DNA of 64,000 nucleotides from Vibrio sp. SS-MA-C1-2 (GTDB taxonomy: Bacteria > Pseudomonadota > Gammaproteobacteria > Enterobacterales > Vibrionaceae): positions 434,001 through 498,000 of the forward strand of contig NZ_CP090980.1 of NCBI RefSeq assembly GCF_021513135.1, in the 5' to 3' direction. Positions 63,174 through 64,000 of this stretch are shown one piece after another; position 1 is the first letter of the stretch, and each line of letters opens with the position of its first letter. A program made the translations under genes and the position numbers. The notes beneath the pieces are model-generated. The model saw only the letters and a list, made by a program, of their open reading frames with translations. It had not been told where the DNA came from and searched no databases.

Positions 63174-64000
63174 CTAGTCACTCCTTTGTTATCGTTTTAA
63201 TCCTCTCTGTGGTTGAGTCTGTGTCATTATTATTGTTCTACTTATATACGTAGTAATTGGTGAATGGTAAGCAAGATTATCGTCCCTTATGACATAGGGT
63301 CAGGTGCTCTCTCGCAGAAGCAAACGGTAGATTGAAACCTCCTGATTTTTTTTGCGTATAACACTCGCCAGTGTGCATTTATATCTTCGCTTGATGATAG
63401 TTGTTATGCGCTTAAATTCATCACATCCCAAGGGGGCATTTACGTCTTGCCTGACAAGATTTCACTTGAGTCATCGTCATGAATTGAATGCCGTAGCTTA
63501 TTTTTTCGTTCTCTTTCTCTCATTGAAAAGTCTGTCTTTTATCTCTCATAATTGAGAAACTCGTCATCGACCAGTTGGATAAAAGCTTAACCTAGATTAT
63601 CGAATCAAAACGGCACTAACTTAATAAATTATCAAGAAAACTGCGAAAAACTTCTGAAGGAAAATGTTGAAAGGCAAGGACTGGTAAGGAATAAGATGAA
63701 CACAATAGCGCCGTCAAATTATAAATTTGACGGCGCTACCTTTACGCAAAATCATTCTAATCTCAACGTAAATGAAGTCACTTGAGTCAATACGCTTTAC
63801 ATCTCACACCTCAGTATCAATCAAACAGCATGACCTAAATAAGCCCATCCAACCATCAAGTCAACCACCTATCTGTCAACGATTATTTATTCACTTTTAA
63901 CACCCTTAGCGTTTTATCTACTTTAAATGGGGTTTGAATTTTTAACCAAAAGATTAATGGTAGACGTCGCAACACACAAGATTACTAATACCACTGTTTA
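63174..64000. other. Region with hairpins, no gene
   Basis: Upstream of the integrase remnant. There is no convincing coding frame. It contains a 57-nt attC-like inverted repeat near 63353-63412 and a perfect 15-bp hairpin at 63706-63738. The att site of the element may be here but was not identified. Confidence 0.45.
63706..63738. repeat. Perfect 15-bp inverted repeat
   Basis: TAGCGCCGTCAAATT and AATTTGACGGCGCTA are exact reverse complements with a 3-nt loop (ATA). No T run follows. Role unknown: terminator-like hairpin, recombination site or protein-binding palindrome. Confidence 0.8.

Noticed and set aside
63352-63555. 67-residue ORF on the plus strand at the right end
   Set aside because: It spans the attC-like inverted repeat, has no ribosome site and shows no family likeness.
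1-64000. CRISPR arrays, tRNA or rRNA genes, and complete insertion sequences
   Set aside because: No regularly spaced direct repeats of 25-40 nt, no cloverleaf or rRNA-like blocks and no transposase frames were seen on either strand.

Overview
The window is a 64 kb piece of a low-GC gammaproteobacterial chromosome, most likely from a member of the Vibrionaceae (Photobacterium/Aliivibrio/Vibrio type). This rests on divergent malEFG/malK, a DUF2986 small protein, a RND pump with two adaptors as in Vibrio VexIJK, HexR, YfcC and NudL next to PabB, and many ERIC-type repeats. No rRNA, tRNA or CRISPR array was seen. Nearly all genes look like vertically inherited core or family-level genes. The right end carries the remains of a mobile element.

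Layout. 1-6 kb: end of an ERIC repeat, a small membrane protein, then the maltose importer malG-malF-malE (minus) divergent from malK (plus), with MalT-box and CRP-like sites between them. 6-9 kb: a cry-DASH photolyase gene followed by a frameshifted FeS-type photolyase. 9-13 kb: cold-shock protein, gamma carbonic anhydrase-like protein, DUF1415, a divergent PLP-decarboxylase-like gene and a LysR regulator. 14-20 kb: a specialised chaperone cluster (HscC Hsp70, a J-like/TPR protein, a DUF1266 protein) and a BtrH/DUF4872 protein. 20-29 kb: a cluster of ERIC remnants with an 8-bp tandem repeat, DUF2884, aroG, a four-gene polar amino acid ABC importer, a POTRA-less Omp85 barrel, and a frameshifted FadL with two FadR-like operators upstream. 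29-38 kb: YfcC carrier, DHH phosphoesterase, an OMP fragment, a frameshifted DUF2986 gene, and a RND efflux operon. 38-50 kb: class I fumarase, pabB-nudL, a two-gene outer-membrane operon, cytochrome b561-like and cytochrome c', aldo/keto reductase, VOC protein, and a 2OG-Fe(II) oxygenase/purine permease pair. 50-61 kb: a guanine-class purine riboswitch upstream of that permease, a split coiled-coil membrane protein, YkgJ, hexR, ASCH, a DEAD-box helicase, DUF3313, a thioesterase, a patatin and a NapH-like ferredoxin. 61-64 kb: two small genes and a decayed integrase.

Two themes cut across the window. First, four genes are each broken by a single-base change in a homopolymer (T7, C6/G6, A7 and A6 tracts). 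This points to sequencing indels, contingency loci or early gene decay, and the sequence alone cannot separate these. Second, at least a dozen ERIC (intergenic repeat unit) copies or fragments sit between genes, mostly at gene 3' ends. The best-supported regulatory discovery is the purine riboswitch, whose aptamer is complete and carries the guanine-type cytosine.
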